Below are positions 52,903-63,228 of a stretch of DNA of 64,000 bases, one piece after another. Made by a program: the position numbers and the translations under genes. Source of the DNA: Paenibacillus amylolyticus (GTDB lineage Bacteria; Bacillota; Bacilli; Paenibacillales; Paenibacillaceae). The notes beneath the pieces were generated by a model, which saw only the letters and a program-made list of their open reading frames with translations, was not told the origin of the DNA and ran no database searches. Location: the NCBI RefSeq assembly GCF_029689945.1, contig NZ_CP121451.1, positions 3,782,001 to 3,846,000 on the forward strand. The letters are read 5' to 3'. Every line of letters begins with the position of its first letter. The first letter of the stretch is position 1.

Positions 52903-54371
52903 ATGCAACAAGTGACATCGAACAAAGGCTGGAATCTGGACAATAGTTATGCACAGTTACCGCAACCCTTTTTACAAGTCAGGGCGCAGTACCTGTCGAA
53001 TCACCAAAGTTAATCATATTCAACAGACTGCTTGCATCCAGTCTGGGGCTGAATGTGGAGTCTCTTGACAGCGATGAAGGTGCGCAAATTTTTGCAGGCA
53101 ACCTGATTCCGGAAGGGGCCGAGCCATTAGCTCAGGCCTACGCAGGCCATCAATTCGGTAATTTTAACATGCTTGGAGATGGACGGGCTTTGCTGCTGGG
53201 AGAACAGATTACGCCACAGGGCGAGCGAGTGGATATCCAGCTGAAAGGTTCAGGAAGAACACCGTACTCCCGAGGTGGAGATGGACGCGCTGCTGTTGGA
53301 CCCATGCTGCGTGAATATATCATTAGTGAAGCGATGTATGCGCTGGGTATTCCAACAACTCGCAGTCTGGCGGTGGTGTCTACAGGCGAAAACATTATTC
53401 GCGAAACAGAGCGGCCTGGAGCGATCTTGACCCGTGTAGCTTCCAGTCACATCCGGGTGGCCACCTTTCAGTATGCAGCAAGATGGGGGTCTATTGAAGA
53501 TCTTCGGGCGTTGGCGGATTACACGTTGCATCGACATTTTCCCGAGGTTGCTCAAGCCGAGAATCGTTATCTTTTGCTCCTTCAGGAAGTGATTAAGCGG
53601 CAAGCGGCTCTCATTGCCCAATGGCAGCGTGTTGGTTTCATTCATGGCGTCATGAACACGGATAACATGGCCATTAGTGGTGAGACCATTGATTATGGTC
53701 CATGCGCTTTTATGGATGCTTACAATCCTTCGACCGTATTTAGCTCCATTGACAGACAAGGTCGTTATGCTTATGGCAATCAACCTTATATAGCAGGATG
53801 GAATTTGGCTCGATTTGCCGAGACACTTCTGCCGTTGTTGAATGAAGATGAAGAGCAGGCGGTGCAACTTGCGCAGGATGCTATCGCCCAATTCTCTGAA
53901 TTGTACCATCATCACTGGCTCCAGGGGATGCGTGCCAAACTGGGCTTGTTGGATGAAGAGGCCGAAGATGAAGCGCTGATCAAGGATCTCCTTGAACTCA
54001 TGGAGAAGCATAGTGCAGATTACACCAATACGTTCCTGGCGTTGACCTTTGACACATTGGAAGGAACAGCCTGGTTTGGCACGTCCGAATTTGCTGAATG
54101 GCATGAACGCTGGCAAGCCAGATTGGACAGACGGCAAGGGGAGAAGGAAGTCTCTGAGCAGTTGATGCGAACAAACAATCCAGCTGTCATTCCTCGTAAT
54201 CACCGGGTTGAAGAAGCGCTTGAGCAAGCAGAGAATCATGGAGATCTTAGCGTGATGCAGAAGCTTTTGGCGGTTCTTTCAGATCCATTTGCGCATTCAC
54301 CGGAACAGGCTGAATATGCCGAACTGCCTGCACAATGCAATACTTCGTATCAGACTTTTTGTGGGACTTGA
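52903..54371 (+). CDS. selO: SelO protein AMPylase (one frameshift)
   Basis: About 490 residues, pseudokinase-fold enzyme that transfers AMP to proteins. The N-terminal piece starts at ATG 52903 ([19 protein letters not shown]) and the frame changes near 52989: one added G gives [20 protein letters not shown]. Motifs then are [52 protein letters not shown] and [11 protein letters not shown]. The protein ends YQTFCGT, the SelO C-terminus with the conserved Cys in place of selenocysteine. Confidence 0.9.
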
Positions 54372-54459
54372 TTGAACAGGATAGAAGAAGAGGCTGCCTT
54401 GGGCAGCTTTTTCATTTTATAGATATCATCGACGTTACTTTGATAGGCAGGTGTATTCA

Positions 54460-54903
54460 ATGTCCAACATTTTAAGCAAACAACACTTAGCTGAGGTCCT
54501 GTTACAGTTGTTAGAACGAACATCTTTCCCCAGGGAACAGATGGAGAACTATGTTAACCGCTTGTTCGAGACCTTAAAACGGGATGGTGTCCCCTATGTA
54601 GAGAGTGGAAAAGATACATACACTGTTCGAATATACGAACGAGGTCTCGTCTCGTTGGAGAAACGGATGAAACAGTCAGACGAAGTCATCTACTGGTTGC
54701 TCGAGGATATTATTTTCACAGCGATGCATGTAGAATTGATGGAAAGGCATGGCGTGGATAATATACAGACCCATCTGAATTATTCAAATGGAGTGATGGA
54801 TGAACTGAACAGCGGCATGCAGGAAGCCTTCCAGCAGATCGGTGATCCGCATTTACATTGGCATCAGACGGGTAAACGTCAGGAGCTAGAGGGCATGAAA
54901 TAG
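54460..54903 (+). CDS. Imm63-like putative immunity protein
   Basis: About 147 residues. The segment SDEVIYWLLEDIIFTAMHVE and LMERH resembles the conserved helix of Imm63 immunity proteins (YWIxSDVxFxxAxxYExKHR). That is a match from memory. The start ATG 54460 is chosen because AGGCAGGTG precedes it. It lies directly before a DMP19-type protein, another family used as immunity protein; no toxin gene is nearby. Confidence 0.55.
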   Translation: MSNILSKQHLAEVLLQLLERTSFPREQMENYVNRLFETLKRDGVPYVESGKDTYTVRIYERGLVSLEKRMKQSDEVIYWLLEDIIFTAMHVELMERHGVDNIQTHLNYSNGVMDELNSGMQEAFQQIGDPHLHWHQTGKRQELEGMK

Positions 54904-54924
54904 AGAAAAGTGAGGTGTTATCAC

Positions 54925-55379
54925 GTGAGTGTAAGTGAGCAAGATATCCATGATGTATGGTATGACTATGCCGTATTGTTTGTTGGAAAAAAGAATGAAT
55001 CTGGACAAGGATGGGCCGCCTTAACCTCCAATGAACAGGAAATTGCTGCTCTGTGGCTATTGGAGGCGGATGTTTTTAATGGTGGCTTTATACAGTTTTT
55101 CTGCAACTGGGGGAAGAGGCATACCGTTATGCATTGCAAGCACTAGAGACCATTGATGCGAAGCAAGTGTCAGGCATTATATCGTCAGCATACGACTGCA
55201 TTAAGCACTTGGAAGAGGATGAAAGGCTTACTGAACTGTGGGATATTCCCAAGTTTCTCACCATGGAGCAGGAGCAGCAATTAGATGCACTGGATCAGCA
55301 ATTTTGGAATAATGAGGATCAGATTGCGGAGAAAGCCTATGATTATTATCATGGAAAATTGAACATGATGACTATATAA
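54925..55379 (+). CDS. DMP19 (DUF4375)-family protein (one frameshift)
   Basis: About 152 residues. The family core is EADVFNGGFIQFFCNWG. The G5 run at 55109-55113 is one short; G6 gives NWGEEAYRYALQALETIDAK, joining the C-terminal half (SSAYDCIKHLEEDERLTELW to YDYYHGKL). The start is GTG 54925 behind GAGGTG. It is an orphan immunity-type or DNA-mimic-related protein. Confidence 0.72.
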
Positions 55380-55429
55380 ACTGATTGCAACAAGCGTCAG
55401 TGTTCTATTCCAAGATTGCATACTTGGTC

Positions 55430-55458
55430 TTGCAATGACTCAAACGTTCGGCTATACT
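55430..55458 (+). promoter_or_regulatory. Promoter of the tyrS T-box leader
   Basis: TTGCAA at 55430-55435 and TATACT at 55453-55458 with 17 bases between. Transcription would start near 55465. Confidence 0.55.
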
Positions 55459-55474
55459 TGCTATAAATTGAATA

Positions 55475-55738
55475 CATGAATCACGTTGATAGAGCGCAGT
55501 AGCGGCTTTGTCCCTGTTACAGAAAGTCAGGGGTTGATGGAACCTGATACATACAAGGGCTGCGAATTACACTCTGGAGTACTTGGGTAATGCCAAGCGG
55601 ATGGGCAAACGATATATTGCCAAAAGTGGTATGGATAGCGTGTTAAGATTATATGTTGTCCATGCAATTTGGGTGGTACCACGGTTATGATAATCGTCCC
55701 TGTGTCTAATGAAGACAAGGAGGCGATTTTTTTGTGTC
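55475..55738 (+). promoter_or_regulatory. Tyrosine T-box riboswitch with terminator
   Basis: The leader holds the conserved T-box sequence GGGTGGTACCACGGT at 55671-55685 and a candidate Tyr specifier codon TAC at 55580-55582 in the stem I region. A terminator (AATCGTCCCTGTGTCT with AGACAAGGAGGCGATT, then T7) ends near 55734. Uncharged tRNA-Tyr would favour read-through into tyrS. Confidence 0.9.
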
Positions 55739-55821
55739 CAAAAATGCCGATCCAGCGTGTTATTTCGTAATTTAACGTGAATCATGACTGAATCTTGAGG
55801 GTAGAAAAGGGGTTAATACGA

Positions 55822-57083
55822 GTGAATATTATTGATGAACTACAGTGGCGTGACGCCATTAACCAGCAGACGGATGCCGAGGGACTGCGTGAACTGACTG
55901 AGAGCAAATCAATCTCATTATACTGTGGTGTTGACCCTACAGGGGATAGTATGCACATCGGACATCTGATTCCGTTCATGATGCTGAAACGGTTTCAATT
56001 GGCAGGACACCGTCCGGTCATTCTGATTGGTGGAGCTACAGGTACGATTGGTGATCCAAGTGGTCGTCAGGCAGAGCGTTCTCTGCAAACGTTGGAGCAA
56101 GTGCAGGAGAACGTGGATGCACTGACAGCACAGATGAAGAAGCTGTTCGTAACAGACGGTGATAATCAGGTTCGCATGGTGAACAACTATGATTGGACAC
56201 ACAAAATCAATGTCATTGAATTCTTGCGTGACTACGGCAAAAACTTTAACCTCAACACGATGCTGGCCAAGGATGTCGTTGCGAGCAGACTGGAAGGCGG
56301 AATCTCGTTCACCGAGTTTCCTACCAGATCCTTCAGTCACTCGACTACCTGCACCTGTTCCAGAACGAAGATGTACAACTTCAAATTGGCGGTTCCGACC
56401 AATGGGGCAATATCACGAGCGGTCTTGATCTGATTCGCAAAAAAGAAGGATCTGAAGCGAAGGCATATGGTCTGACCATTCCACTCATGCTCAAATCCGA
56501 CGGTACGAAATTTGGTAAAACAGCTGGCGGCGCAATCTGGCTTGATCCTAACAAAACGACACCATTTGAATTCTACCAGTTCTGGGCGAATACAGATGAC
56601 CGTGATGTGATTAAATACTTGAAATACTTTACCTTCCTGAGCAAAGAAGAAATTGAAGCTCTGGCTGAAAAGGTAGAGACAGAGCCACACAGACGTGAAG
56701 CACAGAAAGCACTCGCGGAAGAAATGACAAAATTCGTTCACGGCGAAGACATGCTTGAACAGGCTAAACGGATTACAGCGGCGTTGTTCAGTGGTGATAT
56801 CCGTTCCCTGACAGCCGATGAAATCGAGCAGGGCTTCAAGGAAATGCCGACATATGAAACGGACGGCGAAGCCAAAAATATCGTGGACTGGCTCGTGGAT
56901 CTGGGTCTGGAGCCATCCAAGCGCCAGGCGCGTGAGGATGTTACCAAAGGCGCGATTTCCATGAATGGTGAGAAAATCACGGAGCTTGAATTCACGGTGT
57001 CGGCAGAGCATGCCATTGGCGGTAAATTCATCATCATCCGTAAAGGTAAAAAGAACTACAGTCTGGTTAAACTTCAATCCTAG
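55822..57083 (+). CDS. tyrS: Tyrosyl-tRNA synthetase (one frameshift)
   Basis: About 420 residues, charges tRNA-Tyr. The start is GTG 55822 behind AAGGGG. The HIGH motif is in DPTGDSMHIGHLIPFM, the KMSKS counterpart in KSDGTKFGKTAGG, and the C-terminal S4 domain has PSKRQAREDVTKGAISMNGE. The T3 run at 56317-56319 needs a fourth T to give GISFTEFSYQILQSLDYLHL. Since tyrS is normally essential, this break is almost certainly a sequence error. Regulation is by the T-box. Confidence 0.96.
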
Positions 57084-57106
57084 TACAGTACAAACTCCAG
57101 AAACAA

Positions 57107-57156
57107 AAAGACCGTCTTCCATCTCTGTCAGGCGACAGAGCGGAGACGGTCTTTGG
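57107..57156. terminator. Terminator after tyrS
   Basis: AAAGACCGTCT (57107-57117) pairs with AGACGGTCTTT (57144-57154), enclosing a second stem CTCTGTC/GACAGAG. A-rich and T-rich ends suit both directions, as the next gene is convergent. Confidence 0.78.
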
Positions 57157-57183
57157 TATAACAGGTCATGGCTTGACCTAATA

Positions 57184-57462
57184 TTATTGATTGACAATCG
57201 CTGTAATCTCTTCATCCAGATCAAGTCGTACGTTCTCACGGTACGCCCGAATGTTGTATTCACTGTGCAGGTAACGAAGAATCGCTTCAATCATATTGGA
57301 CTCCACCAGATATTGACTGCGGCCTTGAATCCATACTTCAGCGGAATAACCGGTATCTTCTTCCCAGCTCAGTTCTACATTCACATCAGTTGGACGTACA
57401 CCCTTACGTTCTGCCATATGAATACAGATTGCATTCACAATTTCATCCATGCTCAGAACCAT
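57184..57462 (-). CDS. yxcD: YxcD-family (DUF2653) protein
   Basis: A 92-residue soluble protein: MDEIVNAICIHMAERKGVRP, VELSWEEDTGYSAEVW, YLHSEYNIRAYREN. This is the DUF2653 pattern. It follows a glycine-rich membrane protein on the same strand six bases away, an arrangement I recall from Bacillales. The function is unknown. Confidence 0.82.
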   Translation of the reverse strand: MVLSMDEIVNAICIHMAERKGVRPTDVNVELSWEEDTGYSAEVWIQGRSQYLVESNMIEAILRYLHSEYNIRAYRENVRLDLDEEITAIVNQ

Positions 57463-57467
57463 AGAGA

Positions 57468-57971
57468 TTAGTACCGTCCGTTTCTGTTGCGGTCATCATC
57501 ACGATCATTGCGGCGGTCATAACGGCCATCCGCAGCAGGTTTACGACGATTGGAGATGGCTCTGAAGAGTGCCATAGCCAACATAACAATCAACATGATT
57601 GCTGCAACGTTCACGAGTAATCCAAGGATGTTACCCAGGGCGCCCATGCCACCGAACAATCCGCCGAACATCATACCAGCCAGACCACCAAGCATCATGC
57701 CTTTCATGAATCCTCCGCCACCGCCGAAGAATCCACCACCACGAGTTGCAGCTGCACCAGTACCGGAGTTATTACCGGAATTGGATTGATTCACGTTGCT
57801 GTTGGAGTCGGATTTCTTAGGTGTGTTGGTATAACTTTTTGTACCGGATTTGAATCCGCCACCACGTCTTGCATCCGCAGAATCCGGATTCGTTACTCCC
57901 ACTGTGGCGAACAATAATGTAAAGGCCATAAATACCATCATTAGATGTTTAACTCCAAATTTTTTCTTCAT
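57468..57971 (-). CDS. Glycine-rich exported/membrane protein next to yxcD
   Basis: A 167-residue protein with a signal or anchor segment (VKHLMMVFMAFTLLFATVGV), ARRGGGFKSG, a Ser/Asn-rich linker, GGGFFGGGGGFMKGMMLGG, a second membrane segment (VNVAAIMLIVMLAMALFRAI) and an Arg/Asp-rich tail. It probably sits in the membrane with the charged tail inside. No catalytic motif is seen. Confidence 0.78.
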   Translation of the reverse strand: MKKKFGVKHLMMVFMAFTLLFATVGVTNPDSADARRGGGFKSGTKSYTNTPKKSDSNSNVNQSNSGNNSGTGAAATRGGGFFGGGGGFMKGMMLGGLAGMMFGGLFGGMGALGNILGLLVNVAAIMLIVMLAMALFRAISNRRKPAADGRYDRRNDRDDDRNRNGRY

Positions 57972-58068
57972 TGTAAAGATCGTAACCCCCGATTAATTTG
58001 TTTGAATCACCCGAAAATGGGCCTTACTCATGTAATACGGTCGTCTTGCAGGAACGTTTCAAATTTTA

Positions 58069-58635
58069 TTAAATTTCTGAAACGCTTGGACTTGGGTCTT
58101 GAATTGCAGCTTGGCCATCAAGCAATTGGGTAACCCAATGACACCATTCCAGGCCTGTCTGCGCATGCATTAACCCTTTTTGTACCAGGATGTAGCTTCC
58201 AAAGTCTCGGTTGCCTACACGAAGATTATCCAGAGGTATACGTGACTTCAGATCCTCGAAGTAACGTATGCGTTCCATAAACCAGCTTTTACGCTCGTTC
58301 AGAATGCGTCTCATGCTTCCGTCTTCCGCAATGCCAACACACAGGATACGCAAATTAAACTCATCGCGTGTAACTGGTGCGGTAACAGGAGTAATCATCC
58401 ATTCCAAGAGCTTTTCAATGCCTTTTTCCGTAACTGCGTACATTTTCTTGTCCGGTTTGTCAGACTGTTGTACCCAGCGGGAGGCCAATAACTCATCGTT
58501 TTCCATCTTGGACAGGAGTGGGTAGATCTGGCTGTGCTTCGCCTGCCAATGAGGCTGAATCTTCAGCATCAGATCATAGCCCGATGACTCCTCGCGGGTA
58601 AGCAGCCCGAGCAATCCGTAGGAAAGTATGTTCAT
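58069..58635 (-). CDS. PadR-family transcriptional regulator
   Basis: A 188-residue protein with the winged-helix PadR start MNILSYGLLGLLTREESSGY, SQIYPLLSKMENDELL and a C-terminal vinculin-like helical domain (ILNERKSWFMERIRYFEDLK). The start at 58635 was preferred to 58641. The target is not evident. Confidence 0.87.
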   Translation of the reverse strand: MNILSYGLLGLLTREESSGYDLMLKIQPHWQAKHSQIYPLLSKMENDELLASRWVQQSDKPDKKMYAVTEKGIEKLLEWMITPVTAPVTRDEFNLRILCVGIAEDGSMRRILNERKSWFMERIRYFEDLKSRIPLDNLRVGNRDFGSYILVQKGLMHAQTGLEWCHWVTQLLDGQAAIQDPSPSVSEI

Positions 58636-58824
58636 GCACATGTCTCCTTAATATTAGGGCTGGGTCAGAGAAAATAAACCTTTTTGCTTTCTTTGACCGC
58701 TTTCATAAAAGTGTACACTGAAACTGTATGGTTTGACAACCTGACAGAACAACTGCCTCAATTTAGACAAAAAAGTGCGAACCATAAGGTCCGCACTCCA
58801 AACCATTTAGAGAGATGCCTGTTA

Positions 58825-59381
58825 TCAATACCCTTCAGCGACAAGATCAAGCTCACCTGTGGCCGAATCGATAACCATGCCGTGAACGGGTACATTGGGA
58901 GGAAGTAATGGATGCTTCTTGATCACTTCCACAGTTCCTTTACCCCTTCTTCAACACTGTCAAACCCGCGCAGCCACTTTTGCAGACGAATGCCGGAATT
59001 TTCAAGCGTAGACATGACCTCTTCGGAAATTCCGCGTTCTGTCATGTGACCAATCATCGTTTCAGCATGCAGGGAAGCCATACCACATTCTGTATGACCT
59101 ACCACCAACACCTCATCAGCGCCCAATTCATAGATAGCAACCAATACAGAACGCATAACACTACCAAAAGGTTGGGAGATAATTGCTCCTGCGTTTTTGA
59201 TGATTTTTACATCGCCATTTTTCAGGTTCATCGCTTTCGGCAGCATCTCTACAAGACGGGTATCCATACAAGTGATGATGACCATCTTTTTGGTTGGAAA
59301 CTTGCTAGCCGTATACTTCTCGTATTCTTTAGTCTCGACAAATGATTTGTTGTAAGCCAAAATCTCTTGAATGTTGTTCAT
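58825..59381 (-). CDS. Beta-class carbonic anhydrase (one frameshift)
   Basis: About 186 residues. Zinc ligands are in IITCMDTRL (Cys, with the Asp-Arg dyad) and VVGHTECGM (His and Cys). The frame closes falsely at 58923. One added base at 58937-58938 continues KGTVEVIKKHPLLPPNVPVH and GMVIDSATGELDLVAEGY to a stop at 58825. The start ATG 59381 has AGGAGG eight bases upstream, which is better than ATG 59387. Confidence 0.92.
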
Positions 59382-59497
59382 GTCCATTGCCTCCTGTTAT
59401 CCAATACGACGAGCACGGCCATTTGCATTTGATGCAGCTTGTCCTACGCGCCTCTGCTTAATAGTGTATCACGGTCAACAGATGGCATTACTCACCT

Positions 59498-59640
59498 TGT
59501 AGAGGTTGCTCAAAAAGTCCACTTTTGATTACAAAACATGCCTGAGGGCATGGTCAGCATCGAAGTTGAAATGTATTTCTATCTTCTCGGTAATGAAAAC
59601 CAGACTTTTTGAACACGTATCTTTGAGGAGAATAATGCAA
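59498..59640. repeat. Intergenic repeat-like element with terminal inverted repeats
   Basis: TCAAAAAGTC at 59510-59519 and GACTTTTTGA at 59603-59612 are perfect inverted repeats about 83 bases apart, with a CATGCC/GGCATG hairpin between. It does not encode a convincing protein. The sequence resembles a small dispersed element I associate with Paenibacillus genomes, but only one copy is in the window. The rest of 59382-59728 shows no gene. Confidence 0.5.
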
Positions 59641-59728
59641 ATTGCCTCTGCTAAAAGTTGATTATACGCAATAGGAAAAGTATCATCAATAGGGGAATAC
59701 ACTTTTTTTGAAGAGGTGAACGTTAACA

Positions 59729-61242
59729 ATGGATAAACAAACACAGGAACATTTGCAATCTTTCCGTAATCTGGCTCGCAAAATCAAGAGCTATCATGAA
59801 GCCATTGGTTTGCTTCACTGGGATCTGCGCACAGGTGCGCCGAAAAAGGCGTCCCGACTCGTTCGGAAACGCTGGGCATGTTGTCCACCGAAGCATTCAA
59901 GCTGCAGACATCGGCTGACATGAAGACTTACCTGGATGTATTAACGGCACCAGCGGTATTGGAACAACTCGAAGATATAGATCGTCGTCTGGTTGAAGAT
60001 TGCAAGAAAGAGTATGATCGCAGTCAATCCGTACCACCTGAGAAAGTACAAGCCTATACCGTGCTCACGGCCAAGTCCGAGACCGCATGGGAAGATGCCA
60101 AGCATAACAGTGATTTTGCAGGATTTTCTCCTTATCTGACAGATATCGTTAAGCTCAAACAGGAGTTTATTGATTACTGGGGTGTGAAGGATACACGTTA
60201 TGATACGTTGCTTGATATGTATGAGCCAGATCTGACCGTTGAGAAAGTGGATGCTGTATTTGCCCGCCTCAAAGCACGTTTGGTACCTTTGCAAGAGAAG
60301 ATCAATGCTTCGGACAACAAGCCAAATACGGAGTTCCTGAATCAGTTGTTTGATACCAAACAACAGGAGAAGTTCAGTCTGTTCATCCTGGAACAGATGG
60401 GATATGACTTTGAAGCTGGGCGATTGGACGAGAGTGTTCATCCTTTTGCAACGGGCCTTAACCCGGGTGACGTTCGAATCACAACGCATTACCTGCAGGA
60501 TGATGTAGCAAGCGCAGTCTTCAGTTCACTTCATGAGGGCGGACATGCCCTGTATGAGCAAAATATTGATGACAGTCTCGCGGGTACACTTCTTGCCGAA
60601 GGAACGTCCATGGGGATTCATGAGTCTCAGTCCCGTCTTTGGGAAAATATGATCGGTCGCAGCCGGCCATTCTGGACACGTTATTATAAAGATTTGCAGC
60701 AGCATTTCCCGCAACTGAGCGAGGTTGAACTGGAAAATTTCTATCGTGCAATCAACCGGGTCGAGAGTTCACTCATTCGAATTGAAGCGGATGAATTGAC
60801 CTATAACCTGCACATTATTATCCGATACGAGATTGAGAAAATGTTATTTAACGATGGCTTGGAAGTGAAGGACCTGCCAGAGACCTGGAATGCAAAATAC
60901 AAGGAATACCTCGGTATTATGCCAACGAATGACGGCGAAGGCGTGCTTCAGGATGTTCACTGGTCTGGTGGAGACTTTGGTTACTTTGCTTCGTATTCTC
61001 TGGGTAATATGTATGCAGCTCAAATTCTACATACATTGCGCAAGGAAATGCCGGAGTTTGATACCCTTATTGCCGAAGGTAATCTGATTCCGATTAAGGA
61101 ATGGCTTACAGACAAGATCTACCGGTATGGCAAAAGTCGTACACCTTCCGAATTGATTGTTGCCGTAACAGGTGAAGAGTTGAACCCGGATTATCTTGCC
61201 GATTATCTGGAAGCAAAATATACCGAGATTTACAAGCTGTAA
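59729..61242 (+). CDS. M32-family carboxypeptidase Taq-type (one frameshift)
   Basis: About 504 residues, zinc metallocarboxypeptidase. The first frame has the N-terminal helices (KSYHEAIGLLHWDLRTGAPK). One G added at 59848-59849 gives KKGVPTRSETLGMLSTEAFK. The active site is SSLHEGGHALYEQ (HExxH) with HESQSRLWENMIGRS downstream, and the C-terminal GDFGYFASYSLGNMYAAQ is typical. Cytoplasmic, trims peptides from the C-terminus. Confidence 0.93.
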
Positions 61243-61285
61243 TATATCGAAAATAGCATAATGAAATAACATTTCAAAGAGCTAG

Positions 61286-61315
61286 AGAGTCGGGCAGGAT
61301 TGCCCGGCTCTTTTT
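61286..61315 (+). terminator. Terminator after the carboxypeptidase
   Basis: AGAGTCGGGCA pairs with TGCCCGGCTCT with one G-T pair, followed by T5. Confidence 0.85.
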
Positions 61316-61400
61316 GCATTCAAGTTCTTAACCTTTTGCTGGGCATCGGCATATCCATAATAGAGAGAAACTGCTGAAACCAGTGAAGGAGGGAAACAAC

Positions 61401-62405
61401 ATGAAATACACGCCATGGTTCGTCCGGGGCATCGTTATACTGCTGATTATCATTGTTGCGCTTACCAGCTGTAACAAGGAAGAGAATGAAGCCAAAATTA
61501 CGATTGGCGAAGTGACTCGTTCGGTATTTTACGCACCGGAGTATGTGGCCGTGGCTCAAGGTTTTTTTGAGGAGCAGGGACTTGAGGTGGACATTCAAAC
61601 AACGGCTGGCGGTGACAAAACGATGGCGGCATTACTCGCAGGTTCGGTGGATATCGCTCTTGTTGGATCGGAAACGTCCATATACGTCTACCAACAGGGA
61701 GCGGAAGATCCGGTCATTAACTTTGCTCAGCTCACCCAGACGGATGGTACTTTTCTGTTCGCTCGTAACAAGGAAGGCAGCTTCGATTGGGAGAACCTGA
61801 GGGATTCAACATTTCTCGGTCAACGCAAAGGCGGCATGCCGCAAATGGCAGGGGAGTTTGCACTGAGCAAACATGGCATTGATCCGCAAAGAGATCTGGA
61901 GTTGATACAAAATGTGGACTTTGCCAACATTGCGTCTGCATTTGCCTCAGGTACGGGAGATTATGTTCAACTGTTTGAACCTCAGGCATCGATCTTTGAA
62001 CAAGAAGGTCGAGGCAAGGTTGTTGCATCATTTGGAACAGAAAGTGGTCGCCTGCCCTATACGGTCTTCATGACGAAACAGAGCTATCTAAACGACAATA
62101 AGGATATCGTGGAGAAGTTTACGAATGGTCTGCACAAAGCGCAGGCATGGGTAGATTCCCATAGCGCTGAAGAGATTGCGGAGGTCATCACTCCTTTTTT
62201 CAAAGACATCGATCCAGCCATTCTGATCAGTAGTGTAAACCGTTATAAGGAACAGGGCAGCTATGCAACGGACCCGATCATTGATGAGGAAGAGTGGAAC
62301 AATCTGCTTGACGTTATGAGTGCCGCCGGCGAGTTGAAAGAACGCGTGGATCTGAATGCAATTGTGGACAATGCCTATGCGGAAGAAGCTGCGAAATCAA
62401 AGTAA
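61401..62405 (+). CDS. ABC importer substrate-binding lipoprotein, NitT/TauT (SsuA/ThiY) type
   Basis: A 334-residue lipoprotein: signal segment IVILLIIIVALTSC with the lipobox Cys, then ITIGEVTRSVFYAPEYVAVA, QGFFEEQGLEVDI and LLAGSVDIALVGSE, the NMT1/SsuA-like pattern. The start ATG 61401 follows GGAGGG. The substrate could be a sulfonate, nitrate or pyrimidine thiamine precursor; no nearby gene decides. Confidence 0.9.
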   Translation: MKYTPWFVRGIVILLIIIVALTSCNKEENEAKITIGEVTRSVFYAPEYVAVAQGFFEEQGLEVDIQTTAGGDKTMAALLAGSVDIALVGSETSIYVYQQGAEDPVINFAQLTQTDGTFLFARNKEGSFDWENLRDSTFLGQRKGGMPQMAGEFALSKHGIDPQRDLELIQNVDFANIASAFASGTGDYVQLFEPQASIFEQEGRGKVVASFGTESGRLPYTVFMTKQSYLNDNKDIVEKFTNGLHKAQAWVDSHSAEEIAEVITPFFKDIDPAILISSVNRYKEQGSYATDPIIDEEEWNNLLDVMSAAGELKERVDLNAIVDNAYAEEAAKSK

Positions 62406-62433
62406 TGGGTATTCAGGAAAGGAAGTGAGCAGA

Positions 62434-63228
62434 ATGCCTGAATCCGAAAGTGTGATCCGACTGGAGGGGATCTCTCAAGTATACGTCAGCGAGCGGGAAG
62501 CTACATTGGTGATTGAAGACTTGAGTCTGGAGATCCAAAAGGGAGAATTCGTCAGTCTGGTTGGACCGAGCGGATGTGGTAAAACGACATTGTTGTCAAT
62601 CATCGCCGGGCTGCTCACCCCCACCCGAGGAGAGGTTACGGTTAAAGGCAAGCTCGTTGGCGGTCCTTCAGCACAGATTGGTTATATGCTTCAACAGGAC
62701 TATCTGTTTCCATGGCGGACCATTCTGGATAATGCATTGATCGGTCTTGAACTGACAGGCAGACTGGATGAACGGAGCCGTGAGCGTGTACGGGAACTGT
62801 TGGTAAGTATGGGCTTGTCCGGAACGGAGAATCAGTACCCTTCGGAGCTTTCAGGAGGCATGAGACAGCGCGTGGCACTGGTGCGCACGCTCGCGACAGA
62901 TCCGGGAATTTTATTGTTGGATGAACCCTTCTCAGCACTTGATTATCAAACCAAGCTGCAATTGGAGGATCTGGTCTCGGACACGTTAAAAGAGTTTGGC
63001 AAAACCTCTGTACTCGTCACCCATGATCTGTCTGAAGCCATTGCGGTCAGTGATCGCGTCATTGTACTTGATCGCAATCCTGGGCGCATTCGTCGTGAAT
63101 TTATCATTCCCGATGAAATTCGGAAGGCTCAGCCCTTCCATGCCAGAGAGCAAGAAGGGTTCAATGAGCTGTTCCAGGCATTATGGAGTGAATTGGATCA
63201 GCCCGGGGGAGGTGAGAAAGACGCGTGA
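62434..63228 (+). CDS. ABC importer ATPase, NitT/TauT (SsuB) type
   Basis: A 264-residue ATPase: Walker A VGPSGCGKTTLLSIIAGL, YMLQQDYLFPWRTILDN, signature LSGGMRQRVALVR, Walker B ILLLDEPFSALDYQTK and switch His in VTHDLSEAI. The start ATG 62434 follows GGAAGTGAG. It is coupled to the permease by a GTGA overlap. Confidence 0.93.
   Translation: MPESESVIRLEGISQVYVSEREATLVIEDLSLEIQKGEFVSLVGPSGCGKTTLLSIIAGLLTPTRGEVTVKGKLVGGPSAQIGYMLQQDYLFPWRTILDNALIGLELTGRLDERSRERVRELLVSMGLSGTENQYPSELSGGMRQRVALVRTLATDPGILLLDEPFSALDYQTKLQLEDLVSDTLKEFGKTSVLVTHDLSEAIAVSDRVIVLDRNPGRIRREFIIPDEIRKAQPFHAREQEGFNELFQALWSELDQPGGGEKDA

Noticed and set aside
58684..58908. Plus-strand open frame opposite the carbonic anhydrase end
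   Set aside because: The minus strand here encodes the true C-terminus of the carbonic anhydrase after frameshift repair.
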